Source: Paragyromitra xinjiangensis
Taxonomy: Eukaryota; Ascomycota; Pezizomycetes; Pezizales; Discinaceae
Length of the DNA: 64,000 bases
NCBI GenBank assembly: GCA_038503065.1
Contig: JBCAMK010000006.1
Coordinates: 434,001-498,000, forward strand
Reading direction: 5' to 3'
The notes beneath the pieces were generated by a model that was given only the letters and a program-made list of their open reading frames with translations, was not told the DNA's origin and did no database searches. This document shows, one piece after another, positions 1 through 11,900 of the stretch (the first letter of the stretch is position 1; the number at the start of each line of letters is the position of its first letter). The translations under genes were made by a program, and so were the position numbers.

Positions 1-418
1 GAAATGGTAAGATACAGATAATTCGGGTGATAAAGGATAGAAATAGTGACCTAGCCCAGCGAGGCTTCTCCGAGAGGCTTGATGTTCCCTCGACAAATGC
101 TCGTACCGCGAAGGAGTAAAATAAAGTCTGAACAACCGCCAATAGCTCGGCCGCCTCTCTGTCATTGAAGCCCTTACCACGATTTTGAATGTCGTGGAAC
201 AGATGTCTGAAGTTTATCCGGGGTATATTATATATGGCTTTGCAAACATTGCGCATGCCCAGTTGACAGCTCATGAGCATGCTGGCCCGACAGCATTGAA
301 TCTGTCTCGACTGGTGATGGCCGAATTCCAGGGTTTGGCACTTGTTGTGATCAGGAACGCTTTGCCAATACTCGTCGCCAGCCCGATCACCCGCTAGAGT
401 AATACCAGTAGGCGCCAT
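1..418 (-). CDS. Possible partial protein-coding frame running off the window edge
   Basis: Reading the minus strand from an ATG at 418, the frame stays open for 139 codons to base 1 with no stop, so any gene is cut by the window edge. The predicted peptide has a mixed N-terminal half with several Cys and His and a hydrophobic stretch near the edge. I do not recognise a family. It lies 75 bp downstream of the small membrane-protein gene on the same strand and could be an independent gene or its continuation, but I could not join the two in frame through the GT/AG sites seen. An open frame of this length can occur by chance. Confidence 0.25.
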   Translation of the reverse strand, partial: MAPTGITLAGDRAGDEYWQSVPDHNKCQTLEFGHHQSRQIQCCRASMLMSCQLGMRNVCKAIYNIPRINFRHLFHDIQNRGKGFNDREAAELLAVVQTLFYSFAVRAFVEGTSSLSEKPRWARSLFLSFITRIICILPF

Positions 419-493
419 ATGATGGAAACCTGGATACAAAGATACCAATGAAGACTGTAGTGACTCAACTGTCGAGTCAAAAGGCCTCACCCC

Positions 494-838
494 CTACGGT
501 TTGGTGATTCTTCCCGGATAGTACTCCTCAATCGCTGCCGCTAGACCAAACACCAGAGCAGCCACGGTCAGAATGCAATATGCTACCATCCTAGCTCTCA
601 TCATGATGAATGTTGTGTCCATCCAACTCCAGGATAATTTCTTAATACGTTCTTTTTCGTGCCATGCCGGATCAAGGTACTCGCCCACTGCGGTTGTCAC
701 AAGTTTCCATGTTCCGAGTCAATAAATTGTTACTCGAGTAGTGCTAGTGCTCGAGCCAGGATGCATGGCTATAGCTTGATAAACGACTGGCTCAATAAGT
801 CCATAGACAGAGTGTGGAGCCTTGAGTGCCGTGTTCAT
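494..838 (-). CDS. Small predicted membrane protein, two exons (hypothetical)
   Basis: Minus-strand model: exon 1 838-734 (ATG at 838), intron 733-680 with GT donor and AG acceptor, exon 2 679-494 ending in a stop. The product is 96 residues. Exon 2 carries a charged segment (HEKERIKK) followed by a hydrophobic helix (VAYCILTVAALVFGLAAA) that should cross a membrane once. No signal peptide is obvious. A TATA-like sequence lies upstream near 1022. The family is not recognised; it could be the 5' part of a larger membrane-protein gene continuing toward base 1. The second AG at about 690 does not keep frame, which is why the 680 acceptor was chosen. Confidence 0.4.
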
Positions 839-3800
839 TCTTTCATTCAGAAAGGCCTTCCGGATCCGTGGCTTTCGATCATGGTACTGGAAGCCAATTG
901 GTTGAAATATCGGCGCTTGGAATTATCGTAAGCACGACGTGCGGAAGAATGACGGTCAGGAACGTTCGGTGCTTTGTTAGTGGGTTGTGTTGCTCGCTCG
1001 GTTGTTGTGTGTAGCTTGTTTTTTTATAGAGAAGGTATTTAAGGGAGGAGGTCATATGGCGGGACTTCTATACAGTGGACAGGGTAATTCTCAGGTTGAG
1101 AGCACAACATCCGCTAGCGATGCTGCTTAGGGAGATTGTGTGTCTGTGACAGACAGTACTCCTGGCCGCTGCACACTAGATACGCCACCACCCTTCTCAG
1201 AATTTCCATCGCCTCCGTCGTAATTGTGTTTCAAGTCCGTCACATCCGTAACCGGGTCTTCAATCCCATCCTCGTATAGCTCGTCTGTAAACGAGCTTTT
1301 ATGGACCTCCTTGTTAATCTTTTCAGCCAGTCAGTATTCTCTCAAATTCTTAGTGGGCTGCTGTCAGCATCTTCCGCAGAATGGTGAAGAGGCCTGGACG
1401 GAGGTTACAAACTCTCCCTCCAGCTGTGCTCCGAGGGCTAAAACGGATTCTGACGAGGTACTCTGGGTTATTCCACTTCGTCCTGGTCGTCACCCGCAAT
1501 CGAGCGGTTTAACTTGAAAATTTTATCATGCAACAGTTCACGTCTGGACGAAGCAACCAATCATTTGTAGCCACGCGCCCGCCCAGCTCTTGTGTTACTA
1601 GTATCTACCAACCAAGGTTTATTTACCCCGCTTCTATTCACTTCGTGATGAACAACTGCTCGAACAACGCTATCATTAGCAAAGAGGTTGGCAACACGAG
1701 GGATACTGGTTTCCAAGCTCATCGTCTCCAAAGACGAGTATCGCAGCAGCGCTATCGGGATTCAGCGATTAACGCGAAAAGTAGGGCTAGCTGAGAGACA
1801 CAACACGAGACCAGGACAGGCGATCCAGCGATGTTGTGGAGAGTGAGGTGTCAACTGACCATGCCGACACCGAGTGGAAGGGGGCAACGGGGAGAAAGGA
1901 TAACTGTGCCTTTATGCGTTGCGGGTGAAACTGTGACAGGATGGTGGAGAGGGGTGGAGGGGCGAAAGCAAATGGGGAGGCGGGGCGAGTAGTAAGAGAG
2001 AAAGTTTGAGTCTGAAATGGTAGGGATTTGGAGGCGTGCAAATGGGAGAGGGACGATGGGGGGCGGGGGTAGGGAATGATGGAAACGAGAAGATGTTACA
2101 GGCCAATGCCGAGAGAAGCGAGCACGCCCCTAGGACGCAGAAAGGAAAACACCAAGCGACACTCCCTGGACATACCCACTAAAGCTAAGAGAGGCTCAAG
2201 ATACGGAACTAGAATATAAAGGAGAATAACGAAGAGAAGAAGTTGGCCGCCTATGTGGTTCCTCGGTTCCGGAGGTGGATAGAAGTACCGTGTTCTTTGG
2301 TATCGCAAGAATTCGGCGTCTGGTGGGTGGCTTCATCCAAGGCGCGGGCTCGGTTTTTCACCTCAGGCGCTATATTCTCGCGATACTAAAGAGCGCGGTG
2401 CACTGGGATTGAAGACAAGGGATAGCGCAAAATGGACTTGCAAGCGGGGTGCAAGGATAAACTGAAGGCAGTATACAGTTATGGAAGTCGATGCAGCGGG
2501 GGTGGAAGACGGAAATATGCCGCTGACGGAAAACAAGGAAGGCAGCACGGAGATGAGAAATTGCGCTACAGAAGGGTTCGGATGAATATTCTTCTGAGAT
2601 CTAGGTATGGGCTGGGCGCTAGTACGAACGAGGTACTTTAGGACGAAGAAGAGAACGAGAATGTACTAAATCATGGGGCTCAGCTGAGAGAGTTTATTTC
2701 TGTTTCTGGTGGGGTGACTGGTGACAGCGGGTAGAGAAGTATAAGAACTATAGGGAGGCAGGCTAGTCTGGAGGAGCTATAGATTTCACCATAACTTGTC
2801 TCTCTACGCCTAGCTAGGTCAGTGTACTGACTTTAATTTAGGCAGCAGCGCGGAAACGTATTCCCCGGGATGAAGACAATTGAGGTTAAATGCTGAGAGT
2901 GTGGCATAAAATTTTTATCGGGTTTCATTTCGCAAATAGTCACTCGCTCCCGGAAGTGACACGAACCTCGATACAGTTTTCAAGGTCTCCTCCACAGCAG
3001 AAAAACTGGCGTTTCAACAAGCAGCACGGAAGACAGAAAGAAGCGATGGGAGAAACGAGTACATCCGCCGGTACCAGCAAGGCAGAAGCAACCCCGAGAA
3101 TTGAGACAAGACGCCGACGAGGGACGCGCTAACGAGAGTTACCACCAAAGACGGGTGTATCGACCGTTCCGATGCTTTCAAGGAACATTATCTGGGCAAG
3201 CGTTGGATATCTATAAATGCTCCTGTCTAGTCATCAGCATTCCATGACTAGATATAATTTACGGCTGGTTTAATGTATTTGTGTGGGCCGACTATTCAAC
3301 AACGTAGGGATCTGGATTTTGATAGCAGCAATGATCGTACCCACCTTCCAGTGGGAACGCGGTGGCAAAATATGAGAAATGGGGTCCATCAAGATGATGA
3401 CAAGACAATATCAGTCAACCACAAATAATATCAAAATCTATCAATGTATAACTATTGTGGGGTGTGGGGTCCTCTGACAAACGTTTCGGTTTTATATGAT
3501 AGAAGTACAACTGGCACAGCACTATAAACACCCCAGAAACCACCACAAAAAAAATACCATCTGCATGTGAAGAATAATTCGAGGTTCATACGCGAAGAAC
3601 GAGCCCCGAAGCGATCACATAGTATTCCAACCGGGGAAAAATGAAAACAAAGCAGACACAGCATACCATCAACGCCCGGAGTAGGCAATTTCAGGGTGGA
3701 AGGGCGGAAATCGTACCCGTAGAATTTTCTAAGCACCAGAAAACGGCGGCGCCGGTCAAAATACTGGCCAATAGTTAGACAGATTGGGAACCTTCAATTT

Positions 3801-4690
3801 CTGTGAACGGAACACGCCATGGCGAATACCCCTAACTGTATAAGGCCAGCCATTGGCTGCTTGTCAAAAGCTGAGAAATATCCCTTCGCAATACCGTTGG
3901 ATTCTTATCCGTTGTAACAATGGCGGGCGTTCAGCAGCGTCAGTGGATAAAATCTCCGTTCTCGGTATGAAGAAGGGAGCTCCGCTGAATATTAAAGATC
4001 CCATCGGATATCTCTTTCGTTTTTGGTCCCACACAGGTTCAAAAATGGATCAAATACCTTCACCAGTATTTGTTTTACCTAGGAGAAGGTAGATGTAGCA
4101 GCAATAAGGGGACTAGGTATGGTGAGAATACTTTGGCGAGAAGGGAGCAAATTTTTCGACTACCGACTTCAAGCATCGGTAACTTCTTGGCAAGACCCGC
4201 GTAGTCGAAAGTCCCGTTGGATGAAAACTTGACTGGCACCATCATAGATTTGCAACACCTGATGGTCCGAGTATGGTTACAGGATCACCGATTGCCAATT
4301 GCAGGAATCAATTCCTGTGAGAAAATCTATCAACCCACCTATAACTCTTGCCTCAGAATAGACACTCCTTCTGTGAGATAGAATTATCATGCATAAAACT
4401 ACGTGGAGTATGGTGCTCGTCAACGAAGACTGTGAACATGGAGATTCAGCCATCGAAATATGGCAGAGGGTACAATACAGTGGATGGGTTAATATTTATG
4501 GGTATGATGCGATAGACTAATGGAATCTCGCGATCTAAAAACGCTGAACGAACCAGGGAGTAGTATACATGGCTGACGGATTCATCGCGATCCGCATAGA
4601 AGTCATCCATTTGTTTAAAAGGCTCCGATTAGTCATTTCGTGGTAAACAGGAGCGGGATAGAATATATCTATAGAATGAATATCCTGATC
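839..4690. other. Long gene-poor stretch
   Basis: Apart from a TATA-like sequence near 1022 I see no gene, RNA or clear transposon here. Short frames are present on both strands but have low-complexity or random-looking composition and no splice continuity. A small hairpin occurs near 3230-3255 (TCTAGTCAT and its complement). Confidence 0.5.
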
Positions 4691-4692
4691 GC

Positions 4693-4763
4693 TATAAATT
4701 AAATCTGGAAAGGGCCCTAGATTCTTTCCACATCAGGCATCAACTCGGATCAGTTTATCAACG
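4693..4763 (+). promoter_or_regulatory. TATA box and conserved 5' leader, first tandem paralog
   Basis: TATAAATT at 4693 lies 121 bp before the ATG at 4814. It is followed by a leader containing TTTCCACATCAGGCATCAAC and GTTTATCAACG. The same order (TATAAATT, TTTCCACAYCAGACA, CGTTTATC) recurs before the ATGs at 5727 and 8403, so it probably marks the promoter and transcription start region. Confidence 0.6.
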
Positions 4764-4813
4764 TTGCATCCACCTAAATCCACCTTTTCCAATCTTCCTT
4801 ACACGAAACAACA

Positions 4814-5185
4814 ATGAAAACAGATATCATGACTAGAATTAGAGAGCTTTGTCGTGAAGAAGTTACCATTTTCCTACAAATGGTAGCCGATTACCAAAAG
4901 CTGTTAGCCAAACTTAATCGCGACCTAGAAACATTTACTGGACCATTTTATGTATCTCTGCCTCATGCATATGCAGAGTTCACGATTATGATGAATTTCA
5001 TTAAAGCTTTCGAGGTAGCTCCTGTGACGCCTGAAGCCATTGAACAGGTGTTCAATGATATTAGGCCAGCAATGAACCAGACTGAGATTGACAGATATCA
5101 CGAGCTTCAAATGGCTATTGACGTGGAGTATGTGAGGATGCAGGAGGCAAGAGACAATATGACGAGTGAGCTCGAGTATCAATAA
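4814..5185 (+). CDS. Small helical protein, tandem family member 1 (unknown function)
   Basis: Intronless frame of 123 residues from the ATG at 4814. The protein looks all-helical and soluble, with no signal peptide or membrane segment. It is paralogous to the products at 5727 and 8403. Shared features are an aromatic/small-residue region followed by SL, then PEAIEQVF, a (S/A)M(T/N)Q motif with an acidic residue, Y-x2-L, a conserved Asp (IDVEY) and R-x-x-EA near the C-terminus. This copy is the most divergent and stands 0.9 kb before copy 2. The start fits the conserved leader distance (121 bp from TATAAATT). No known domain is recognised, and function cannot be inferred beyond membership in a small local gene family. 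Confidence 0.7.
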   Translation: MKTDIMTRIRELCREEVTIFLQMVADYQKLLAKLNRDLETFTGPFYVSLPHAYAEFTIMMNFIKAFEVAPVTPEAIEQVFNDIRPAMNQTEIDRYHELQMAIDVEYVRMQEARDNMTSELEYQ

Positions 5186-5606
5186 TACGCTTATTGTGAG
5201 AGTAGCGTCTTTACGATCGGCTTACATCGGGGTTTGGGATTTACTGCGTGTAGTTGGTAGACATAAATCGGCTTTTTCTTAGTTATTCGCAATAAAATTA
5301 GATTTGTTTAATACGCCATTAAGCTAATAGCAAGGGACGATCATGGCAGTGTTCCGTTGGTTGGTCATACTCAAGCTCCACCCTAGAAAACCGACATAAT
5401 ACTTTAGGCTACATACTAGTGATACGACGGCATCTAGCGTATGTTTTGTATTAGCCTACTACGACCATTGCCAAGTTTGTATTCCACGTTGCTAGGGAAG
5501 ATACCTTGGCTGCCCCTCTTGTGCTAATACACTGAACGACCATACCGCAGTATACCTAAGCGCTATAGAATCTTTGTATAGAATTGGCATCTCAATCACA
5601 CATGCG

Positions 5607-5680
5607 TATAAATTGACCTCCAATCCGCCCCCAGACATTTTCCACACCAGACAGCGACTCGCAACCGTTTATCGACAGCA
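5607..5680 (+). promoter_or_regulatory. TATA box and conserved 5' leader, second tandem paralog
   Basis: TATAAATTGACCTCCA at 5607 is followed by AGACATTTTCCACACCAGAC and CCGTTTATCGACA. The TATA is 120 bp before the ATG at 5727. The block is nearly the same as that before 8403, including sequence upstream of the TATA (GTATACC), so the promoter was duplicated with the gene. Confidence 0.65.
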
Positions 5681-5726
5681 CATCTACTTCATCTACACAT
5701 CCCGGTACTTTATATACCACCCAAAA

Positions 5727-6092
5727 ATGACAACTAACACAGAAGACGCACCTGGACAATTTAGCGCCGACCAAGGCCCAGAATTTTTCGAAATGGTGGT
5801 TAGATACCATGCGAACTGGTCACCAATGGTTGAAACCCTGGAGAGTTATTCCGGGATGGAGTACATATCTCTGCCCCACAATGAGTTTCAGATATTAATA
5901 GAGATGATTGATATCTTCCAGCAGGACGTCATGAGGCCTCGAATAATCGAACAGATGTTTGAGATAGTTAAATCATCAATGACTCAGGATCAGGTTACCG
6001 AGTATAACTTGCTCAAGACAAGCATCGATCGATGGACCGTGCGATTGCTGGAAGCGATGGACAAGATACAGAATGCACGTGTGACGCAGTAA
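5727..6092 (+). CDS. Small helical protein, tandem family member 2 (unknown function)
   Basis: A frame is open from 5574, but the ATG at 5727 is preferred because it matches the position of the start in the paralogs relative to the TATA and leader. The product is 121 residues, predicted mostly helical, with no signal peptide. Family residues include ISLPH, RIIEQMF, SSMTQDQV, EYNLL, a conserved Asp (SIDRW) and VRLLEAMD. The C-terminal half is closest to the 8403 product. The 3' flank (AGTACTTGTAAGG, ACAAACAAAATAC, ATAGTTAGTGAT) also matches that of 8403, so the duplicated block includes both flanks. Confidence 0.72.
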   Translation: MTTNTEDAPGQFSADQGPEFFEMVVRYHANWSPMVETLESYSGMEYISLPHNEFQILIEMIDIFQQDVMRPRIIEQMFEIVKSSMTQDQVTEYNLLKTSIDRWTVRLLEAMDKIQNARVTQ

Positions 6093-6299
6093 TACTTTCA
6101 TTAAGCTTAGGATTTGCGGGGAATATCATCGTGTTTTCGTTTCCATAGTTTCCCGAGCAGCACCATCATCATGAGTACTTGTAAGGATTTAGGATATAGC
6201 TAGCTCACAAACAAAATACAAACATCCTTAAACTATTTTCGATAGAGTACGCTTCGAATTGTCTTTTTCAATCAATAGTTAGTGATATAGACGGCGGCG

Positions 6300-8240
6300 T
6301 AGCGCTCGCTCGTGCCATAAACATAGGTGAATCAGAAGTGTAGCGTCTCCTATGTTCGATCATAGAATCCTTCTGGGATTTTGTGGTATCGATATTTCAG
6401 TTGACACCGAAAGATTCAGTTTGTTTCATTTGAGGAGAGAAAAGTATAAATACAATCACGTAACCCACATGGTGTGTCTAAAAAGTTTGATACTGTCATC
6501 ACTCAAGCTCCTTCTCGGCTTTATCGCTAGATAATTACTATGTTAAGAATTCAGAATCTGATAACCAAGCTATATGAATTTCCAATGCACTAAAAGTCTC
6601 CCGCAGCGCATTAAAACTAATTTCCAACTCTGGTCTATGACTAAACGAAGACATAGCGTAATCTAGTCACCCGAGGTCTACAGTCTCCAAGACCTCAACA
6701 ACAGATGGCACCTATACTCCACCGTTAGCACTACTGATACCCGCATCCAACTGCACCATCCTCACCTTCCACTACGGTTTATCGTCTACCCCCTTGCTTC
6801 TGTCATTGCATAATCAACATTCACTCTTGCGCCAGCAGTTGTTGCGACCAAACAATTATCATTCCAATTAACAATCAGCTCACTACTAACCCTACTGGAC
6901 AACGTTACAGCGACATCCCAGCCCACCCTTATCGCCCACTCTAGCGCCTCCCATTGCATCAGCAAAGAACATACTCCAGTAGCAGCTCCTGCACAATTCA
7001 ACAATGGTCCATAAGCTCCACCATCACTCTACCATATAGCCTCGGAATATTAATCCCTCTAAACTTCCGTAAACGCCCATATTCGCGGCGTTCGCCTAAT
7101 GCCACCTTCAGGATGATTCCATGGGCCGATACTCTACTTCATAGTGAGCTTTCAGTCCATCCTGTTAAGGGTTTGTCAGTGTGGTCAGCCTAGGCTTGCT
7201 TTGAATTCGGTGGTATGTGTTGGAATAGGGTGCTCTTACCCGTTAAATGATGCAGCGAGAGCTTGGCAATCGGAACAAGCAGGAGGGCTTCAGGCCGACG
7301 GGTGTTTGGTATTGTATTTGCCCGACGGGCTAATTCTCTTTGTTATCGGGAAAATGTTGGGAGATTTTCTATGGTTATTGAAGTATATATAGTCGGTACA
7401 CTTCTGGTAGTTTAGTTCATTACCAATTCAATCATTCTCAGCTCTTTCTACTTTCCTATTTTCGAAAGTGTGCACCCGCGAGATGAGGGACATAAGCCGG
7501 AGCGGTAGAAGCACTTAGCAGAAATGAATCAGCATCCCTCGTGGAATTTGTGGGTTACTTCGGGTAGGTGGTGGGGGTTGGGATTGGTGGGCGGGTACGT
7601 GAGATACTAAAGTTCTAACTGAGTATTGAGAGGCGGTATCTATAATCATATGTACCTTTTGGAAACATGAGGCTCGACAAAGCGTACATTTCCGCCATAG
7701 ACTCAGCTGTGGTTGTAGAGCGATTGTTTTAGAAAAGAAGAGTAGATGATAGGTGGCCATGCCGAGTGAACGGGAATCTGAGGTTTAGTCCGGGGATACA
7801 TTGCCGTGTATGGCAATAGGTGCGGCTGATTACGGTGGCGGGGTCTGTTCCCGCGCTCCACCAGATTTTCTTTCGTAGTGGGGTAGTGAGAATCGCCCAC
7901 GACTGGCGGACCCTCACCCCAAGATCCGCTGGGAGTTGTCGCTCCAGAGCGATCGTTAACCAATCATTCGAATACTAAGGCTTGGTAGAGGAAGGCCTCA
8001 GGTGTTGGTCTAGCGAAATAATTGAGACGGAAACAGTAACCCCGGGGTGGGCGGGGTGGACGAGGAGGAAATGGGGGGGCTTGCAGGTTTAATGCTGTTG
8101 GACGGGCCATCAAGCACCATTCGATCTGGTTGAACCTCCCCTTGTCAGGACATAGCTATTGATCACATGATAACGTGAGACATTCACTCAACGCCTCTAT
8201 TCCGTAGTATACCCAGGTGAAATATTATGTTCCTCTAGAA
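6300..8240. other. Intergenic part of the tandem unit
   Basis: No convincing gene. The right half (7640-8200) is the sequence repeated at 10140-10860. The left half holds only short frames. Confidence 0.5.
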
Positions 8241-8263
8241 TAGACATGACGATCGCGCCGGTG

Positions 8264-8340
8264 TATAAATTGGCCTCCAGCTCGGTCTTAGCTAGACATT
8301 TTCCACATCAGACATCAACTCGAATCCGTTTATCAACACC
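8264..8340 (+). promoter_or_regulatory. TATA box and conserved 5' leader, third tandem paralog
   Basis: TATAAATTGGCCTCCA at 8264, then AGACATTTTCCACATCAGAC and CCGTTTATCAACA, with the TATA 139 bp before the ATG at 8403. It aligns with the 5607 and 4693 blocks. Confidence 0.65.
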
Positions 8341-8402
8341 ACATCTACTTACATACATTTACACTTCCCAGTATTTCATAAACCAATCGAAAATTCCAAA
8401 AG

Positions 8403-8753
8403 ATGCCGGAATCACGCAACTTAACGAGGGCCGTTCTCAAGATAGCGGCCGCGTACAACGGTTTCCTACAATCAGCCGTTGAAATCATGGGCAGCTATTC
8501 GAACCTGGACTTCACATCTGTGGACGATAACATCGTGTGGATAGTAGACGGCTATATCGACATCATGAAGACTTCTAGGGCCACGCCTGAAAAAATCTCA
8601 CAAATTTTCGCAGGTGTTCGCTCATCAATGACTGAAGATGAGATTCAGCAGTATGAAGCGCTTGTGGCGATTATGGATGAAACGAATCTCCGGTTGCTGG
8701 TAAAACTGGAGGAAACGATTGAGGCGCGCGCGCGCCGGCCGCAGTACATGTAG
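8403..8753 (+). CDS. Small helical protein, tandem family member 3 (unknown function)
   Basis: Intronless 116-residue frame from the ATG at 8403. It shares PEKISQIF, RSSMTEDEI, QYEAL, a conserved Asp (IMDE) and RLLVKLEE with its neighbours and is predicted helical and soluble. The C-terminus is basic (ARARRPQ), encoded by a GCGCGCGCGC-rich run that is absent from the paralogs and may reflect slippage. The 3' flank matches that of copy 2. The family is not recognised. Confidence 0.72.
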   Translation: MPESRNLTRAVLKIAAAYNGFLQSAVEIMGSYSNLDFTSVDDNIVWIVDGYIDIMKTSRATPEKISQIFAGVRSSMTEDEIQQYEALVAIMDETNLRLLVKLEETIEARARRPQYM

Positions 8754-8959
8754 TACTTTCATTTAGCGTGGTGTTTGGGGGGAATTTCATTTGTTTTTTT
8801 GTCCTCGTGGTTTCAGGAGCAGTTGGTTCTTGTAAGGGTTTTGAATGTACTTGATGTATCTTACAAACCTAATATAAACACCATTTGATTATTCGCGGCA
8901 AAGTATGCTTTTAATTTTTTTATCCGGTGAATAGTTAGTGATGGTGTCATAATGTTGAT

Positions 8960-11900
8960 ATATTGCGCGCTTATACTCCAGAGTATAGGTGTGCTCGCAG
9001 CGTAGTATCTCAAGTGTTTTGTCATTGAGACTTTCTACTGTCGCCGGTATATCAACATTCAGATTTATGTGATTATACTTATTGAATCGCTTTGCTATAC
9101 ATGACAGAATGGACTTGTATATTTGTCTGTGTAGCACGAACAGTAAGTTTAGGGTAAGTGAGACAGTGGCCTCCTCAACTTCGCTACAGGTTAGCTGTTG
9201 GGACGGGTAACCAGGGGTCTTGGCTAAGCCGCACGCACTTCAGGCAAAACATCCTTCCGCAGTGTTATCAACTAATTCCTAATACCATATTCACCGCCAA
9301 ACTAAGATGCAACGAAACCCACACATCTAAATACCCTGATACTTATACTTCTATGTCGCATGCAACTTCAACATTCACCCAACCGCGCCTTGTTCATCCT
9401 CCTCTATTCACCTTCCTCCACACACCATGATCTCCCTCCCTTACCAATTCAGCAGCGTAAACGAAGAAACACACCCTAGCGCCAACCCACGCGCAGCGAA
9501 AAACAGCTGCTAAAACCCCTACTGTACAGCCTTGGAAAATCAACTACCTAGCCTAGAAGTCTCAATACACGTCTTGATCGTTTGCAAAGCTCATTTACAC
9601 CCATCTCATAATCATCCCAATTAACGATTCTCCACTCCATTAGCCACCTTATGGGTTCATAACGGCTGAACCTATCCGTTGTCTAGCGTCCGCTAGGTGT
9701 AGCGGACTGGAGCTGTCGGAGCCACAGTTGGTGAACCAGCGCTTGCGGCAGAGCTTGAGGAACTGTCCTAGCTAAAGAACACGGCTGGGGGCGGCTGGCG
9801 GGATGTTGATAGTGATTCGGAGGACGAGAAATAATAACGGGTTGGAATAGATGCAAATGGCCGGAGCGATGAGTATTTGATGTGAAGGTTCATGTTCGGG
9901 ATCGTAAGACTCCATGGAGGAGCCAGAATTGAAGATGTGGCTGGGTGTGGTCGTTAGTGAAGTTTATGAGTATGGAGGAGCAGAATCTGCGACTGTGTAT
10001 ATATAGTGGCACACGGCGAATACGGTTGGATGGCGGACAGGGGTCCAGGCTAGGCGAGAACTATCGATAGGGCACAGGTTTTGAGGCTTTTCTCGAGCCT
10101 AGACCCTTGTCCACCGTCCGACCGTATCCGCCGCGCGCCCGTGAGCCATTGTACTTTCCGGAACAGGGAGATTGTTCAATGTGTTCCTTTCTTCGTGAGG
10201 TCGGCTGTGGTCGTGAATGGAATTTCCTAGAAAAGAGGGTAGATGGTAGATGTGGTAGGCAGTGGATTTCTAATGGAAGTTGGTGGTGTTTTTCGGGGAT
10301 ATAATACCATACTAGGACAGCTGGCAATTAGCCACGATATTGGTTTTGTCCCAACACCCCCGAGCCAGTATGAGGACTTGGAAAGGCATCGTGCTAGTCC
10401 CTGTGGCAATTACATTCGTTTACCCTGGATTGGAAGTTAGGGCGTTAGTGACAATTACGGAAGTGGAAGAATTGGAGGAACCTAGCGATAGAAATGACAC
10501 GCCCAGAAAGGAAAGCACCTAGGATAGAGATCAAGATCCTATTTCTGTGGGAAGCAGTAAGGGTCGCCCACAGCTAGCGGAGCCTCACTTTTGAAATCTG
10601 CTCAGGGTTGCCGCTAGAGAGCGATTAGCTATCAACCATTAGGACACTTAGGCCTGAGAAAAAGATACCGGAGATGTTGCTCTAGGAGAACTATCGAGAC
10701 AAAAACAGGGGTTCCAAGAGTTGGCGAAATCGACAAGGGAAAAAGGGGATTTGCAGGCAATATAGCACTGAACCGGTCATGAAGCGTCACTCGATCCCAT
10801 CGAACCTCCCCATGTCAGCACAGGCCTGTTGATCACACACGACTACGCGAGACAGTTACTCGACGCCCCACCATCACTCATTCGAAAGCTAACTTGACCA
10901 GCATATGCTACGCAGGGAACCTAGGTTCTTTCCTCGCTAGCTCGAACAATCATCGCATGCGGAGCATGTATTGATCGGCGGTGAAGATTTCCCAGTTTTT
11001 TTGATCCACGCCCAAGGAAATTCCACTACAAATTAATATCATCTCCTTCAGAGGTTTAGTATTCGAGCAACAGGCGAGCTCGTTGTGTGTTTCCTCATCA
11101 ATAGTAAGTGATCTTCCAAATACCTCGGCCGGTGAATCGCCGCCCTCCAATTGGCTGAGAATGGAACGACAAAACTGACGATAGCAAGACCTCGATCAGA
11201 GAACCATACACAGAACTGGTTAACCCCACGGTCTCTTTCGATTATTTCTTCGTCTAGACACTTCATGCTGACTAAAGCAGAGCAGCGCCCACTGCCCAGG
11301 TAGCATTTAGGCCCTTGCGAAAGATATCAGCCGGCCTATCACGGTAGGCATCTCGCCTCACTTCCCGGTAGCCCCTCATAACCCTCTGTGCCGTAATTAT
11401 CTATGGAACGTCGCGTTAAATTAGCCAGACCTTGGACCAGTATACGGCAGGGGCATGACCACAGTGGGACACTCACAGGTGTTGCCAGATTGTATCGCAC
11501 TCGCCTAGCAGTGCTCTAGTGCACATAGACTATGTATATCTCTCCAAGTGATTTGCCCCGGACGCCAAAAGGGTAGCACGATATTCACATATCTGAGCAG
11601 GCTCGTTAGATCCCCCGTGATGGGGAGCGAACTTATCGATGGCCGATAAAGGAGAGGGCCAGTAAACTCAAATATCCCTAGGGGGACTCGCAAGGGTGGA
11701 ATTGAAGAACGCGCCCGAGGAAACATGAGAAGATTGTTTTTGACGAAAGGGGTTAGAAGAAAACGTCCAAAGATGCATCCAGGTGGCCCAGCACGTAGCG
11801 CTGAATCCAGAGGGAGTTCTACGGCACGAGCATAAGCAGTAGGCCCAGAGCGAGACTTGAAAGGCAGCGGATTCGGAAAGCGAGTAATTATAGAGTTTGG

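Larger units (their letters stand above)
5530..10870. repeat. Tandem segmental duplication, period about 2.68 kb
   Basis: Sequence around the 5727 gene (about 5530-6290) is repeated around the 8403 gene (about 8180-8945). Sequence at about 7640-8200 is repeated at about 10140-10860 (for example ATCGCCCAC then GCGGA, AGAGCGAT, GAACCTCCCC and GTTGATCAC in the same order). Both comparisons give an offset of about 2.68 kb. The third block would place another gene near 11.08 kb, but the match stops near 10870 and no family gene is present. Copies have diverged with many substitutions and small indels. Confidence 0.6.
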
